From Sagittula marina (GTDB lineage: Bacteria > Pseudomonadota > Alphaproteobacteria > Rhodobacterales > Rhodobacteraceae): a DNA stretch of 64,000 nt. This document shows, in pieces, positions 16,677 through 25,487 of the stretch (positions within the stretch are counted from its first letter, which is position 1; the number at the start of each line of letters is the position of its first letter). The notes below the pieces were generated by a model. That model saw only the letters and a list, made by a program, of their open reading frames with translations, searched no databases and was not told the origin of the DNA. The position numbers and the translations under genes are program-made. The stretch spans positions 62,001 to 126,000 of the forward strand of contig NZ_JACIEJ010000004.1 of NCBI RefSeq assembly GCF_014196795.1, given 5' to 3'.

Positions 16677-17378
16677 ATGGAGGACGAAAAGGTCATCACG
16701 CCCAGCCCCTTCATCCGCTCCCGCGGGTTGAAGATACCGAAGCATCCGGAGCTGACCACCGGTCGCGTGCGGGCTGCGCTGAAGCAGGGCACCTACGAGC
16801 GCAAGGAATGCGACGCCGTGATGCGCGTGGTGCGCGAAGGGGATACCGTGCTCGAACTGGGGGCGGGGATGGGCTACATGTCGACGCTTTTGTCGGTGAA
16901 GAAGAAGGTCAAGCGGGTCGTGTCCTACGAGGCGAACCCCTCGTTGATCGATTATATCCGGTCGGTTCATGCCGCAAACGGGGTGCAGGTCGCGGAGGTG
17001 CGAAACGCGCTGCTGACGCCGGAGGGCGGCGACCCCGTGCCGTTTTACATTCGCCAGAATTTCCTTGCGTCCTCGATGGATGGCACCATTGACACGGATC
17101 TGATCACCGGGACCGCCCAGATCGATCAGCACGCCATTGGCCCGGTTCTGGATGAGGTGAAACCGGATGTCCTGGTGTGCGACATCGAAGGCGCGGAGGC
17201 CGATGTGCTGCCCGCCGGGGATTGGACCGGCCTGCGTGTGGCGGTGATCGAGCTGCACCCGCAATGGATCGGTCAAAGCGGCGTGCAGGCGGTGTTTGAC
17301 GCCATGCACAAGGCCGGCCTGAGCTATTTCCCGAAAGCCTCGGAACAGAAGGTCGTGACCTTCCGCAAGGGCTGGTGA
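16677..17378 (+). CDS. FkbM family methyltransferase
   Basis: A 233-residue SAM-dependent methyltransferase. Motif I is VLELGAGMGYMS, followed by VSYEANPSLI, and the characteristic FkbM segment VLVCDIEGAEADVL appears in the second half. FkbM enzymes often O-methylate sugars. The ATG immediately follows the previous stop, with GGAG just upstream. The gene is between two glycosyltransferases, so its acceptor may be the same glycan. Confidence 0.85.
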   Translation: MEDEKVITPSPFIRSRGLKIPKHPELTTGRVRAALKQGTYERKECDAVMRVVREGDTVLELGAGMGYMSTLLSVKKKVKRVVSYEANPSLIDYIRSVHAANGVQVAEVRNALLTPEGGDPVPFYIRQNFLASSMDGTIDTDLITGTAQIDQHAIGPVLDEVKPDVLVCDIEGAEADVLPAGDWTGLRVAVIELHPQWIGQSGVQAVFDAMHKAGLSYFPKASEQKVVTFRKGW

Positions 17379-17433
17379 CGCCGCGCAGGGTCTGTCAGGT
17401 TCAGCCCCGAAACACGCCACAGGATTGCGATAC

Positions 17434-18483
17434 ATGAACATCACAGCCGTGCTTTGCGTCCGCAACGAAGCGGCCTTTTTGCTGGATTGGATGGCGCATC
17501 ATCTGGCCTGTGGCGTCACGCATGTGGTGGCCCTGTCCAACGCCTGTGACGATGGCGCAGATGCGATGCTGGATCGGCTGGCCGAGCTGGGACACGTGAC
17601 CCACATCCGCAACGATGGCCCCTATGGCAAAGGAGGCATCCAGTTCACCGGGCTGAAGCTGGCCGACACATGCAGCGCCGTGCGGGAGGCTGACTGGCTT
17701 TTGTCGCTGGACATCGACGAATTCGTGAACGTCCACGTGGGCGAGCGTACCCTGCCCGGCCTCATCGCCGCCCTGCCCGACGCGGATGCCATAACGCTCA
17801 CGTGGCGGTTGTTTGGCAATGCGGGCGTGGTGCGGTTCGAGGACACTCCGATCCCTGAACAATTCACCCGCGCCGCGCCCGAGATCATGCACTGGCCATG
17901 GCGCGCGGCGATGTTCAAAACGCTCTACCGCAATGATGGTACCTACCGAAAGCTTGGCGTGCATCGGCCGCGCAACCCCGATCCCGACCGGGTAAATCAG
18001 GCGCGGTGGGTGGATGGCTGCGGCAACGCGCTGGATGCACAGTTCCGCACCCGCCGGATCTTTTCCAACTATGGGCGGCCCATGTACGCCATGGCGCAAC
18101 TGAACCACTACCCGCTCGGCGCGATGGAAAGCTATGTGCTCAAGGCCGACCGGGGCCGCGCGGTGCATGCGGATCAATCGCTTGGAATGGATTACTGGGT
18201 GGAGCGGAACTGGTGTGACGCCGAAGACCGTTCCGTGCTTGATCTGCCGGGGGTGGCGGAGCATCGAGCAGGGTTTGCCGCTGATCCAGTGCTGGACCTG
18301 TTGCACACGCAGGCCGTCGCATGGCGCAAGGCGCGGTTCGAGGCGCTTTTGGCGCAGGAGCCCATGCGCGCGCTTTTTGCCCGGCTCCTGATGACGCCCC
18401 CGGCGCGCCCCGTCCCTCTGGACGCCGCGCGGTTTCTGGCCCGGCACGCCACGATGGCCCGGCAAGGCGACGACACGGACTGA
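17434..18483 (+). CDS. Glycosyltransferase family 2 protein
   Basis: A 349-residue paralogue of the glycosyltransferases upstream: AVLCVRNEAAFLLDWMAHHL at the start, SLDIDEFVNVH as the acidic metal-binding motif and LNHYPLGAMESYVLKADRGR in the C-terminal half. It carries the same MTWRLFG-like segment (LTWRLFGNAGVVRFED) as the fusion protein. AGGA lies before the ATG. It closes the glycan cluster; a 474-nt gap with a riboswitch follows. Confidence 0.85.
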   Translation: MNITAVLCVRNEAAFLLDWMAHHLACGVTHVVALSNACDDGADAMLDRLAELGHVTHIRNDGPYGKGGIQFTGLKLADTCSAVREADWLLSLDIDEFVNVHVGERTLPGLIAALPDADAITLTWRLFGNAGVVRFEDTPIPEQFTRAAPEIMHWPWRAAMFKTLYRNDGTYRKLGVHRPRNPDPDRVNQARWVDGCGNALDAQFRTRRIFSNYGRPMYAMAQLNHYPLGAMESYVLKADRGRAVHADQSLGMDYWVERNWCDAEDRSVLDLPGVAEHRAGFAADPVLDLLHTQAVAWRKARFEALLAQEPMRALFARLLMTPPARPVPLDAARFLARHATMARQGDDTD

Positions 18484-18631
18484 GGGCGACCGCCGTATCG
18501 TCCTGCGCAGATCACGTGCACCAAATATCGGCCGCGCGGTGTTGCATTCGCGCCGCACTCCCTGCATCCGCGCGCTCTACGACCAAGCGACGGCTTTCCC
18601 CGTGTGCGCGGCCCGGCTAGTCAGGCGCTGC

Positions 18632-18808
18632 TTCGGTCCGGACACTTTCCGGATAATAGGGAATGCGGTGCGGGCAATCTGGCCCAATGCCGTGACTGCC
18701 CCCGCAACTGTAAGTGGCGAGTGAAGCCGGAAGAAACCACTGCGTCAGGCGTTGCCTGCGCGGGAAGGACCGGCCAAGCTGCGACCCACAAGTCAGGAGA
18801 CCTGCCGA
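18632..18808 (+). ncRNA. Cobalamin riboswitch
   Basis: The stretch has the ordered conserved blocks of an adenosylcobalamin riboswitch: ATAGGGAATGCGGTG, then GACTGCCCCCGCAACTGTAA, CGGGAAGG, and the 3' block CAAGTCAGGAGACCTGCC. It lies 150 nt upstream of a TonB-dependent receptor gene and points in the same direction. Binding of cobalamin is expected to repress the uptake operon. The ends are approximate. The 148 nt before it contain nothing else I can name apart from the likely promoter. Confidence 0.93.
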
Positions 18809-18957
18809 AGAGATCACCCAGCCAGACGCGGGGCGCGTCAGGAGCTACGGTCCCATTCCGTTGAGGTGACGTTTCGTCGGGCCCGTCGGATCTGTCTGTC
18901 GGGCACCAGATCTGACCCGTGGTCCCTGACCGGATCACCAAGACGGAGTGTCCGTGT

Positions 18958-20760
18958 ATGACCCACGCACGCATCCTTTGCACCACCGCGCTTTGTGCGC
19001 TGGCCTCGACCGCACACGCGCAAGCCTATGACCTTGGCACGCTGGTTCTGTCGGGCAGCCTGTCGCCGGTTCCGGCAGAACAGACCGCCTCCACGGTGGA
19101 GATCATCGAAGAAGACGCGCTGTCCGTGGCTGCCGACACCCCGCTTTTGCAGACCCTGTCGCGCCAGCCCGGCCTGTCCTATTCATCCAACGGCGGGCTT
19201 GGCACCACGACCAACCTGCGCGTGCGGGGGCTGGACGTGCGCTATACCGCCGTGCGCTTTGACGGCATCGACATGTCCGACCCGTCCAGTGCGCAGACGT
19301 CCTTCAACTTTGGGCGCCTGTCCGGCACGGCCGTGTCGCGGGTCGAGGTGCTCAAGGGCGCGCAATCGGCGCTTTATGGCTCCGAAGCGATTGGCGGCGT
19401 TATCAACCTTGAAAGCTGGAAGCCCACGCGTGACGGTGCCTCCGCCGAGGTCGCGCTTGAGGCCGGCAGCTACGAGACATTCATCGGGTCTGCTTCCACC
19501 GGGTATAAATCCGCACGTGGCGAGATCGGCCTGACCTTTGGCCGCACCGCGACGGAGGGGTTCTCCACCCGTCCGGGCAACGATGAGGACGATGGGTTCT
19601 GGCAGGATGAGGTCGTGGCCTCGGCCCGCTACGACGCGACAGAGGCCGTCGAAGTGGGCTTCACCGCCTTCTGGCGCGACAGCGAGCTGGACATCGACCG
19701 CAGCAACACCAACCCCGATGGTCAGAATTTCACGATCGAGCGCGGCGCGCGCGTGTTCGCCGAAGGTAACAACGGCGGCCCGCTGACGGCGCTGCTGGCC
19801 TTCAGCCGCTATTCCATCGAGCGCGATGACCCGACCGGCTTCACCACGTTTTTCGACGGTATGCGCGATGAGGCGGAGTTCAAGCTGGGCTACGACGCCG
19901 GTGGCGCGATCACCGCGGACTTTGGCCTGACCGGCACCGTGGAAACTGCGGAGACCTCAGGCTTCGATGAGGAAGACGAGGTGAACAGCGCGGCGTTCGG
20001 CGAAGTGCGCTGGCAGATGAACGATGCGGCAACACTGTCGTTCGCCTTGCGTCACGATGACAATTCCGACTTTGGCGGGCAGACCACCGGGCGTCTGGCC
20101 ATGACCTACGGCATTGCCCCCGACCTGATCCTGCGCGCCGTCGCGGGCACGGGCTATCGCGCGCCCTCCCTGTTCGAGCGCTACAGCTCTTACGGCAACC
20201 CCGATCTTGACCCCGAGAACAGCCGCACCGCCGAGATCGGTATCGAAAAGCGCTACGGTCAGGACACCTTTGTGAAGGCGACCCTGTTCTACACCGAGAT
20301 CGACGACCGCATTGACTATGATTTCGGGACCTCGACCTACAATCAGGTTTCCGGCACCACCGTATCCGAGGGGCTGGAACTGTCGGGGGCCTATGCGCTC
20401 AATGATGCTGTGACCTTTGCCGGAGCCTACACCTATACCAACGCCGAAACCGATGGCGTCGCGGCACAGCGTGTGCCGCGCTACGATCTGGTTCTGGGTG
20501 TAGAAGCAGATCTGTCCCCGCGCCTGCGTGGCAGTGCCGAGGTGCAGCGTCTGGCCGACATCGAGGCGTCGGAATTTGCCCCGGCGGATCACAAGGTCGG
20601 TGATTACACGCTGGTCAATCTTGGCCTCAGCTACGACGTGATGGACGACAGCGAACTGTACATTCGGGTCGAAAACGCGCTGGACGAGGATTACGAAACC
20701 GCTGGCGGCTACAACACCTCGGGTCGGGCTGTCTATGTCGGTATCAAGACCTCCTTCTGA
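18958..20760 (+). CDS. btuB: TonB-dependent vitamin B12 receptor
   Basis: A 600-residue outer membrane transporter. A signal peptide ends near AHAQA (about residue 22). The plug domain follows (TASTVEIIEEDALS, NLRVRGLDVRYTAVRFDGI, VEVLKGAQSALYGSEAIGGVINL), and then a beta barrel that ends in the usual terminal Phe. The cobalamin riboswitch upstream and the BtuFCD-like genes downstream point to corrinoid import. The ATG at 18958 is chosen because it opens the signal peptide and has GGAG before it. Confidence 0.9.
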   Translation: MTHARILCTTALCALASTAHAQAYDLGTLVLSGSLSPVPAEQTASTVEIIEEDALSVAADTPLLQTLSRQPGLSYSSNGGLGTTTNLRVRGLDVRYTAVRFDGIDMSDPSSAQTSFNFGRLSGTAVSRVEVLKGAQSALYGSEAIGGVINLESWKPTRDGASAEVALEAGSYETFIGSASTGYKSARGEIGLTFGRTATEGFSTRPGNDEDDGFWQDEVVASARYDATEAVEVGFTAFWRDSELDIDRSNTNPDGQNFTIERGARVFAEGNNGGPLTALLAFSRYSIERDDPTGFTTFFDGMRDEAEFKLGYDAGGAITADFGLTGTVETAETSGFDEEDEVNSAAFGEVRWQMNDAATLSFALRHDDNSDFGGQTTGRLAMTYGIAPDLILRAVAGTGYRAPSLFERYSSYGNPDLDPENSRTAEIGIEKRYGQDTFVKATLFYTEIDDRIDYDFGTSTYNQVSGTTVSEGLELSGAYALNDAVTFAGAYTYTNAETDGVAAQRVPRYDLVLGVEADLSPRLRGSAEVQRLADIEASEFAPADHKVGDYTLVNLGLSYDVMDDSELYIRVENALDEDYETAGGYNTSGRAVYVGIKTSF

Positions 20761-20785
20761 GCACATCCCGTCGCGGGTCCGGGGG

Positions 20786-21637
20786 ATGCTCCGGGCCTGC
20801 GCCGGGCCTTTTGTCATCGCGGCCACGGTCGCGGTGGCTTTGCCTGCCATGTCGCAGGACATGCCGGAGCGCCCCGAAAGGGTCGTCTCCGTCAACCTGT
20901 GCACCGATCAGCTTGCCATGATGCTGGCGGCGGAGGGGCAGTTGATTTCCGTCTCTGACGTGGCGCTGGACCCGCAGGTCTCTGCCATGACCGAAGAGGC
21001 GCAGAAGTACCGCATCAACTATGCGCTGGCCGAGGATATCTATCTCATGCAGCCCGATCTGGTGATCGCGGGCAGCTATTCGGCGCAGGCGACCCTGGAT
21101 ATGCTGGAACGGCTAGGCATTCCCGTGGCGCGCTTTGCACCGGCCTATTCGCTCGCGGAGGTGCGCGATCGCATGGCGCAGATGGGCGACCTTCTGGGAC
21201 AGCAAGAGGCTGCGGACGCCATGATCGCCGATTTCGACGCGCGGCTGGCTGCCCTGCGCGCAGAGGTCGATGAACGTCCCACCGCCGCGCTGTATTATGC
21301 CAACGGTTACACCTCCGGTGACAAGACCCTGTCGGGCGAAATCCTCGCCGCCGCCGGGTTCGAGAACATCGCAGGCACGTTGGGCTTTCCCTCCTTCGGG
21401 CGTATCCCGCTGGAGGTTCTGGCGCTGGCACAGCCGGACGCGCTGGTCACGTCCCGCCCCTACCCCGGTGCGTCGCGGTCGGAGGCGATCCTCGACCATC
21501 CCGTGGTCGAAGCCTTGCGCGAGGGGCGCGCGGATGCGAGCTTCTCCGACAAGGATTGGGTCTGCGGCACGCCCTATGTGCTGCGCGCGATCGAAAGCCT
21601 GCGCCCCCTGCGCAACGCCCTGACCAAGGAGCCCTGA
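20786..21637 (+). CDS. btuF: Corrinoid ABC transporter substrate-binding protein
   Basis: A 283-residue periplasmic binding protein with a signal peptide (ACAGPFVIAATVAVALPAMS). It has the PF01497 pattern of the BtuF/FhuD/FepB group: RVVSVNLCTDQLAMMLA, then QPDLVIAG and RLGIPVARFAPA. It should carry corrinoid from BtuB to the BtuC/BtuD complex. A longer start at 20735, overlapping btuB, is possible; neither has a strong ribosome binding site. The stop overlaps the next start. Confidence 0.85.
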   Translation: MLRACAGPFVIAATVAVALPAMSQDMPERPERVVSVNLCTDQLAMMLAAEGQLISVSDVALDPQVSAMTEEAQKYRINYALAEDIYLMQPDLVIAGSYSAQATLDMLERLGIPVARFAPAYSLAEVRDRMAQMGDLLGQQEAADAMIADFDARLAALRAEVDERPTAALYYANGYTSGDKTLSGEILAAAGFENIAGTLGFPSFGRIPLEVLALAQPDALVTSRPYPGASRSEAILDHPVVEALREGRADASFSDKDWVCGTPYVLRAIESLRPLRNALTKEP

Positions 21638-22620
21638 TGGCACGTCCTGCGCTATGGCTATCGTTGCTGACGGTCGGCCTGTTTGTGATCGCGTTGACTC
21701 TTGGCCCGGCGCAGATCGGGCCGTTTGAAAGCCTTGGCGCGCTGATCGTCGACGATTCCAGCCCGCTGACCATGGTCATGCGTGAAATTCGTCTACCGCG
21801 CGCGATCCTTGCGGTGCTGGTGGGCGCGAGCCTTGGGCTGTCGGGCGCTGCGATGCAAGGCTACCTGCGCAACCCGCTGGCCGAGCCGGGGCTGATCGGC
21901 GTATCGGGCGCTGCGGCTTTGGGGGCCGTGCTGGCGATCCAGACGGGTGTGGCGGCGACGGTCACCTTGGGCCTGCCGCTGATGGCGCTGGCCGGGGCGC
22001 TGATCGGGGTGCTGCTGATCCTCGCACTGGCCGGGCCGCGCGGGTCATCGCTGACGCTGATCCTTGCCGGGATTGCGATTTCGGCGCTCAGCGGGGCGCT
22101 GACCTCGTTGGTGCTGAACCTCTCGCCCAATCCCTTTGCGGCGTCAGAGATCATGTTCTGGATGATGGGCTCGCTTGCGGACCGGTCGATGACCCACGTG
22201 TGGATCGCCCTGCCCTTCGTGCTGGTCGGGGGCGGCGTGCTGCTGTCGCTGGGTCGTGGCCTCGACGCGCTGACACTGGGCGAAGACGCGGCCAGCGCCA
22301 TGGGCATCCGCCTGACCCGCCTGCGCTTGGTGCTGGTGTTGGGCACGGCATGCGTGATCGGAGCGACCACGGCCGTGGCGGGGGCCATCGGCTTTGTCGG
22401 GCTGGTGGTTCCCCATATCCTGCGCCCGCTGGTCGGCGCGCGTCCCTCGCGGCTGCTATGGGCCTCGGCGCTGGGTGGGGCTGTGATGGTTCTGGCCGCT
22501 GATATCGCCGTTCGTCTGATCCTGCCAGAGCGCGACCTGAAGCTAGGCGTTGTCACCGCGCTGGTGGGTGCACCGCTGTTTTTGCACCTGATCTACAAGA
22601 CGCGGAGCCAGTTGGGATGA
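21637..22620 (+). CDS. btuC: Corrinoid ABC transporter permease
   Basis: A 327-residue polytopic membrane protein of the FecCD/BtuC family. Family motifs include IRLPRAILAVLVGASLGLSGAAMQ, RNPLAEPGLIG and GFVGLVVPHILR. AAGGAG precedes the ATG, which overlaps the btuF stop (TGATG). It forms the inner membrane channel of the corrinoid importer. Confidence 0.92.
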   Translation: MARPALWLSLLTVGLFVIALTLGPAQIGPFESLGALIVDDSSPLTMVMREIRLPRAILAVLVGASLGLSGAAMQGYLRNPLAEPGLIGVSGAAALGAVLAIQTGVAATVTLGLPLMALAGALIGVLLILALAGPRGSSLTLILAGIAISALSGALTSLVLNLSPNPFAASEIMFWMMGSLADRSMTHVWIALPFVLVGGGVLLSLGRGLDALTLGEDAASAMGIRLTRLRLVLVLGTACVIGATTAVAGAIGFVGLVVPHILRPLVGARPSRLLWASALGGAVMVLAADIAVRLILPERDLKLGVVTALVGAPLFLHLIYKTRSQLG

Positions 22621-23372
22621 GCCTTTTGCGTGTCGAGCACCTGAGCGTCACCCTGCGCAATCGGCCCGTCTTGCGCGATGTCAGCTTTGACGTGGAAGAA
22701 GGCGAATGCGTCGGGCTAATCGGCCCCAATGGCGCAGGCAAGAGCACCCTAATGCGCGCGGCGCTTGGGTTGGTCGCGCACGAGGGGCAGAGCTCCATCG
22801 CCGTGATGCGCGACGCCGATCGCGCCCGTGCCGCCGCGTGGATGCCGCAGATGCGCGAGATCGCCTGGCCCGTGACAGTGGACACGCTGGTGATGCTGGG
22901 CCGTATTCCGCATATGGCGGGCGGCCAGAAACCCGGCGCCGAGGACCATGCCCGCGTGGATGCGGCCATTGCTGCGACGGGGTTGGAAGCCTTTCGCCAG
23001 CGCACCGCGACCCGGCTGTCAGGCGGCGAACAGGCGCGCGTTCTGATCGCCCGCGCCCTGGCCCAGGACACGCCGCTGATCGTGGCGGACGAACCGGTGG
23101 CCGGACTGGACCCGGCGCATCAGATTTCCACGATGGAGACCTTCGCCAAGCTGGCCCGTGACGGACGCAGCGTCATCGTCTCGCTGCATGATCTTGGGCT
23201 GGCGGCACGTCATTGCACGCGCCTGATTATCCTGTCCGAAGGGCGCATTGCTGCTGATGGCGCGCCAGCAGATGTGCTGACGCTGGACAGCCTGCGCGAT
23301 GTGTTCGGGATCACCGCCTATTTCCGCGACACTGACCAAGGTCCGGTGTTTCAGCCGCTCTCGGTGATCTGA
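22617..23372 (+). CDS. btuD: Corrinoid ABC transporter ATP-binding protein
   Basis: A 251-residue ABC ATPase. Walker A is GPNGAGKST, the signature is LSGGEQARV and Walker B is LIVADEPVAGLD, followed by the switch His in SLHDLG. It overlaps btuC by 4 nt (ATGA) and cbiZ by 1 nt. It should drive corrinoid import with BtuC. Confidence 0.92.
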   Translation: MSLLRVEHLSVTLRNRPVLRDVSFDVEEGECVGLIGPNGAGKSTLMRAALGLVAHEGQSSIAVMRDADRARAAAWMPQMREIAWPVTVDTLVMLGRIPHMAGGQKPGAEDHARVDAAIAATGLEAFRQRTATRLSGGEQARVLIARALAQDTPLIVADEPVAGLDPAHQISTMETFAKLARDGRSVIVSLHDLGLAARHCTRLIILSEGRIAADGAPADVLTLDSLRDVFGITAYFRDTDQGPVFQPLSVI

Positions 23373-24031
23373 TGACGGACCGGGTGACGCTGGATCGTCC
23401 CTGGCTGACGCTGGACCTTGGCCAGCCCATGCAGGTGCTGAGCTGGGCGCTGAACCGTCCGGGCTTTGTCATCGCGGATCGCATCGTCTGGCGCGAAGTG
23501 CGCAATGCCGACCTTCCCGAGGATCTGGATGTGGCGGTCTGGTTCGACGACGCCTTGCAGGCGCGCGGCGTGGCCGACAGCGTGGCGTTTCTGACCTCGC
23601 GCGACATTCGCCGCTTTTGCACTGCCGAGGCGCAGGTTGGCGATACACATGTCTTTTGCCTTGCCACCGTAGGGCTGTCGAATGCAGAGCGGATCGGCCA
23701 GCGCCTGCCCTACCACGCGCCGCCCACCGGGACGATCAACGTGGCAGTGCAGATATCCACCGGGCTGACGCAGGCCGCGATGCTGGAGGCCATGAGCCTT
23801 GCCGTTCAGGCCCGCACCGCAGCCATCATGGATGCCGAGATTCGCATTGGTCCGGACAGGCTGCCCGCCACCGGCACCGGAACCGATTGCGTCGCCGTCG
23901 CCGCGCCGGAGGGGTCGACCTGCTTTGCCGGGTTGCACACCGCGTTGGGAGAAGCCGTTGGCCGCGCCGTCTACGACGCCGTGTCCCGCGGCGCGCGCGA
24001 TTGGAAGGCCGAGCCGCGTCCCGGCCAGTAA
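23372..24031 (+). CDS. cbiZ: Adenosylcobinamide amidohydrolase
   Basis: A 219-residue protein with the CbiZ pattern: VLSWALNRPGF at the N-terminus, VAFLTSRDIRRF, the central NVAVQISTGLTQAAMLEA and TGTGTDCVAVA. CbiZ cuts the aminopropanol side chain of adenosylcobinamide or unsuitable cobamides to give cobyric acid for remodelling. As the last gene of the riboswitch-controlled operon it suggests that imported corrinoids are rebuilt. The ATG overlaps the btuD stop. Confidence 0.88.
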   Translation: MTDRVTLDRPWLTLDLGQPMQVLSWALNRPGFVIADRIVWREVRNADLPEDLDVAVWFDDALQARGVADSVAFLTSRDIRRFCTAEAQVGDTHVFCLATVGLSNAERIGQRLPYHAPPTGTINVAVQISTGLTQAAMLEAMSLAVQARTAAIMDAEIRIGPDRLPATGTGTDCVAVAAPEGSTCFAGLHTALGEAVGRAVYDAVSRGARDWKAEPRPGQ

Positions 24032-24166
24032 GCACACAGAAACTCCCCCTCTTCGCCACACTCTTGCCATTGAGCGACGACATTGTTTCCCTGTAGGCGT
24101 GAGAAGCGTCGGAAATTTCCATTTCGGCCACAGGTTTGGCCACAGCATTGAGCCAAAGGATTTGGC

Positions 24167-25123
24167 ATGTCAGCACAGAACGGCTTTTCCCCCGATTTCA
24201 GCGCGCTTGGCCGCGGCGAATGGTTGTCAGCCCTGCGCACGTTGGGGCAGGAACACGGCTTTGCGGAACCGCTGGGCAAACGACACGCCGGTATCTTCAT
24301 CGAGGATGGCGACACGCTGCTGGTGTCGTTTGAAACCATGTCGGGCATCGAGGCATTGTCGCAAACCCGCACGCCGCTGGGCTTTGACATGGTGCGCACA
24401 AAAGGCTGGTCCTCGCTCTCGCTGCTGAGCCACGGCGACACTTGGTTCCGCGATCCGCGTGTCTATGAGTTCTTTGACCAACTGCTCGATGACGACTTTT
24501 TCGACGAATTCGAACAGGTGGTGTTTTACGGTGCCGGCCCGTGCGGCTACGCAGCGGCGGCCTTTTCCGTGGCCGCTCCCGGTGCCCGCGTGCTGTTGCT
24601 GCAACCGCAGGCCACGCTCGATCCGCGCGTGACCGAATGGGATGACCGGTTCACAGACATGCGGCGCCTGGATTTCACCTCGCGCTATGGCTATGCGCCT
24701 GACATGCTGGACGCCGCCGATGCAGCCTACGTCCTGTACGATCCGCGCGAGAGATTGGACGCCATGCACGCGGCTTTGTTCACACGATCGAATGTGACCA
24801 AGCATAGAATGTCTTTGTTTGGCAACGCCTTGCAGACCGATGTTCGCATGATGGACGTGATGCCAAGACTGTTGGAGGACACGGCAGAGGGCAATCTGAC
24901 CCGGGAACGTTTTGCGGGCTACATGCGCGCACGCCGCAGCTATCTGCCCTATCTGCGCCGGCTTCTTGCGCATACGGACGGTGAAAAACGCGACGCGTTG
25001 ACCCGTATGCTGTGTCACAATGTGTCATCACGCCTGAACGCACCGAGATTCCGGCGCCGACTGGCCGGGCTTGATGCCGCCGCGTCGGACACCGAAGACG
25101 GCGCCACACAACAGGTCGGGTGA
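24167..25123 (+). CDS. Unknown protein with hydrolase-like elbow lacking the nucleophile
   Basis: A 318-residue protein I cannot assign to a named function. Its middle (VVFYGAGPCGYAAAAFSVAAPGARVLLLQPQATLDP) follows the nucleophile elbow and next strand of alpha/beta hydrolases, but the usual GxSxGG reads GAGPCG, so no Ser is at the catalytic place. The N-terminal 100 residues contain FSALGRGEWLSALRTLGQEHGF; the C-terminal 80 residues are basic and helical. AAGGA lies before the ATG. A direct repeat GGCCACAG (twice, 11 nt apart) lies upstream. Some relatives are loosely labelled PAPS reductase; I see no support for that. Confidence 0.6.
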   Translation: MSAQNGFSPDFSALGRGEWLSALRTLGQEHGFAEPLGKRHAGIFIEDGDTLLVSFETMSGIEALSQTRTPLGFDMVRTKGWSSLSLLSHGDTWFRDPRVYEFFDQLLDDDFFDEFEQVVFYGAGPCGYAAAAFSVAAPGARVLLLQPQATLDPRVTEWDDRFTDMRRLDFTSRYGYAPDMLDAADAAYVLYDPRERLDAMHAALFTRSNVTKHRMSLFGNALQTDVRMMDVMPRLLEDTAEGNLTRERFAGYMRARRSYLPYLRRLLAHTDGEKRDALTRMLCHNVSSRLNAPRFRRRLAGLDAAASDTEDGATQQVG

Positions 25124-25126
25124 GCG

Positions 25127-25402
25127 CTAGCGCTTGCGGGACAGGACGCTAGCGCGCAGCTCCTGCTGGAAATAGCCAAGGCTGGCAATCAGGGTGAAGA
25201 GGAAGACCCGACCGCTTTCGCCCAGCAGGCTGAGGATGGCCGCCGCCGCCATCAGGCACAGCAGCAACGACGCCACGCCACGATCCTGATCGGCGATCAT
25301 GTGGTCATCGCCCAGCCAGCGATACAGCTGGTCGGTCACCTGCGTTTCGATCTGCCGAGCGCCCCATCCCGCCAGCGCGCCAAGGATGACTGTAAGGATC
25401 AT
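25127..25402 (-). CDS. Small membrane protein of unknown function
   Basis: A 91-residue protein with an N-terminal hydrophobic segment with Gly (ILTVILGALAGWGARQIE) and two more in the middle (ASLLLCLMAAAAILSLL, VFLFTLIASLGYF), then a short basic tail. AGAGGG precedes the ATG at 25402. It is convergent with the previous gene and divergent from pyrC. Its function is unknown. Confidence 0.6.
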   Translation of the reverse strand: MILTVILGALAGWGARQIETQVTDQLYRWLGDDHMIADQDRGVASLLLCLMAAAAILSLLGESGRVFLFTLIASLGYFQQELRASVLSRKR

Positions 25403-25487
25403 CGCCACATTCCCTCTTTCGGTTTCAGACGTTTTAACCCGCATCGTGGCTCTGGTGAAGAACCCGACCTCATGCTAGCTCAATCGC

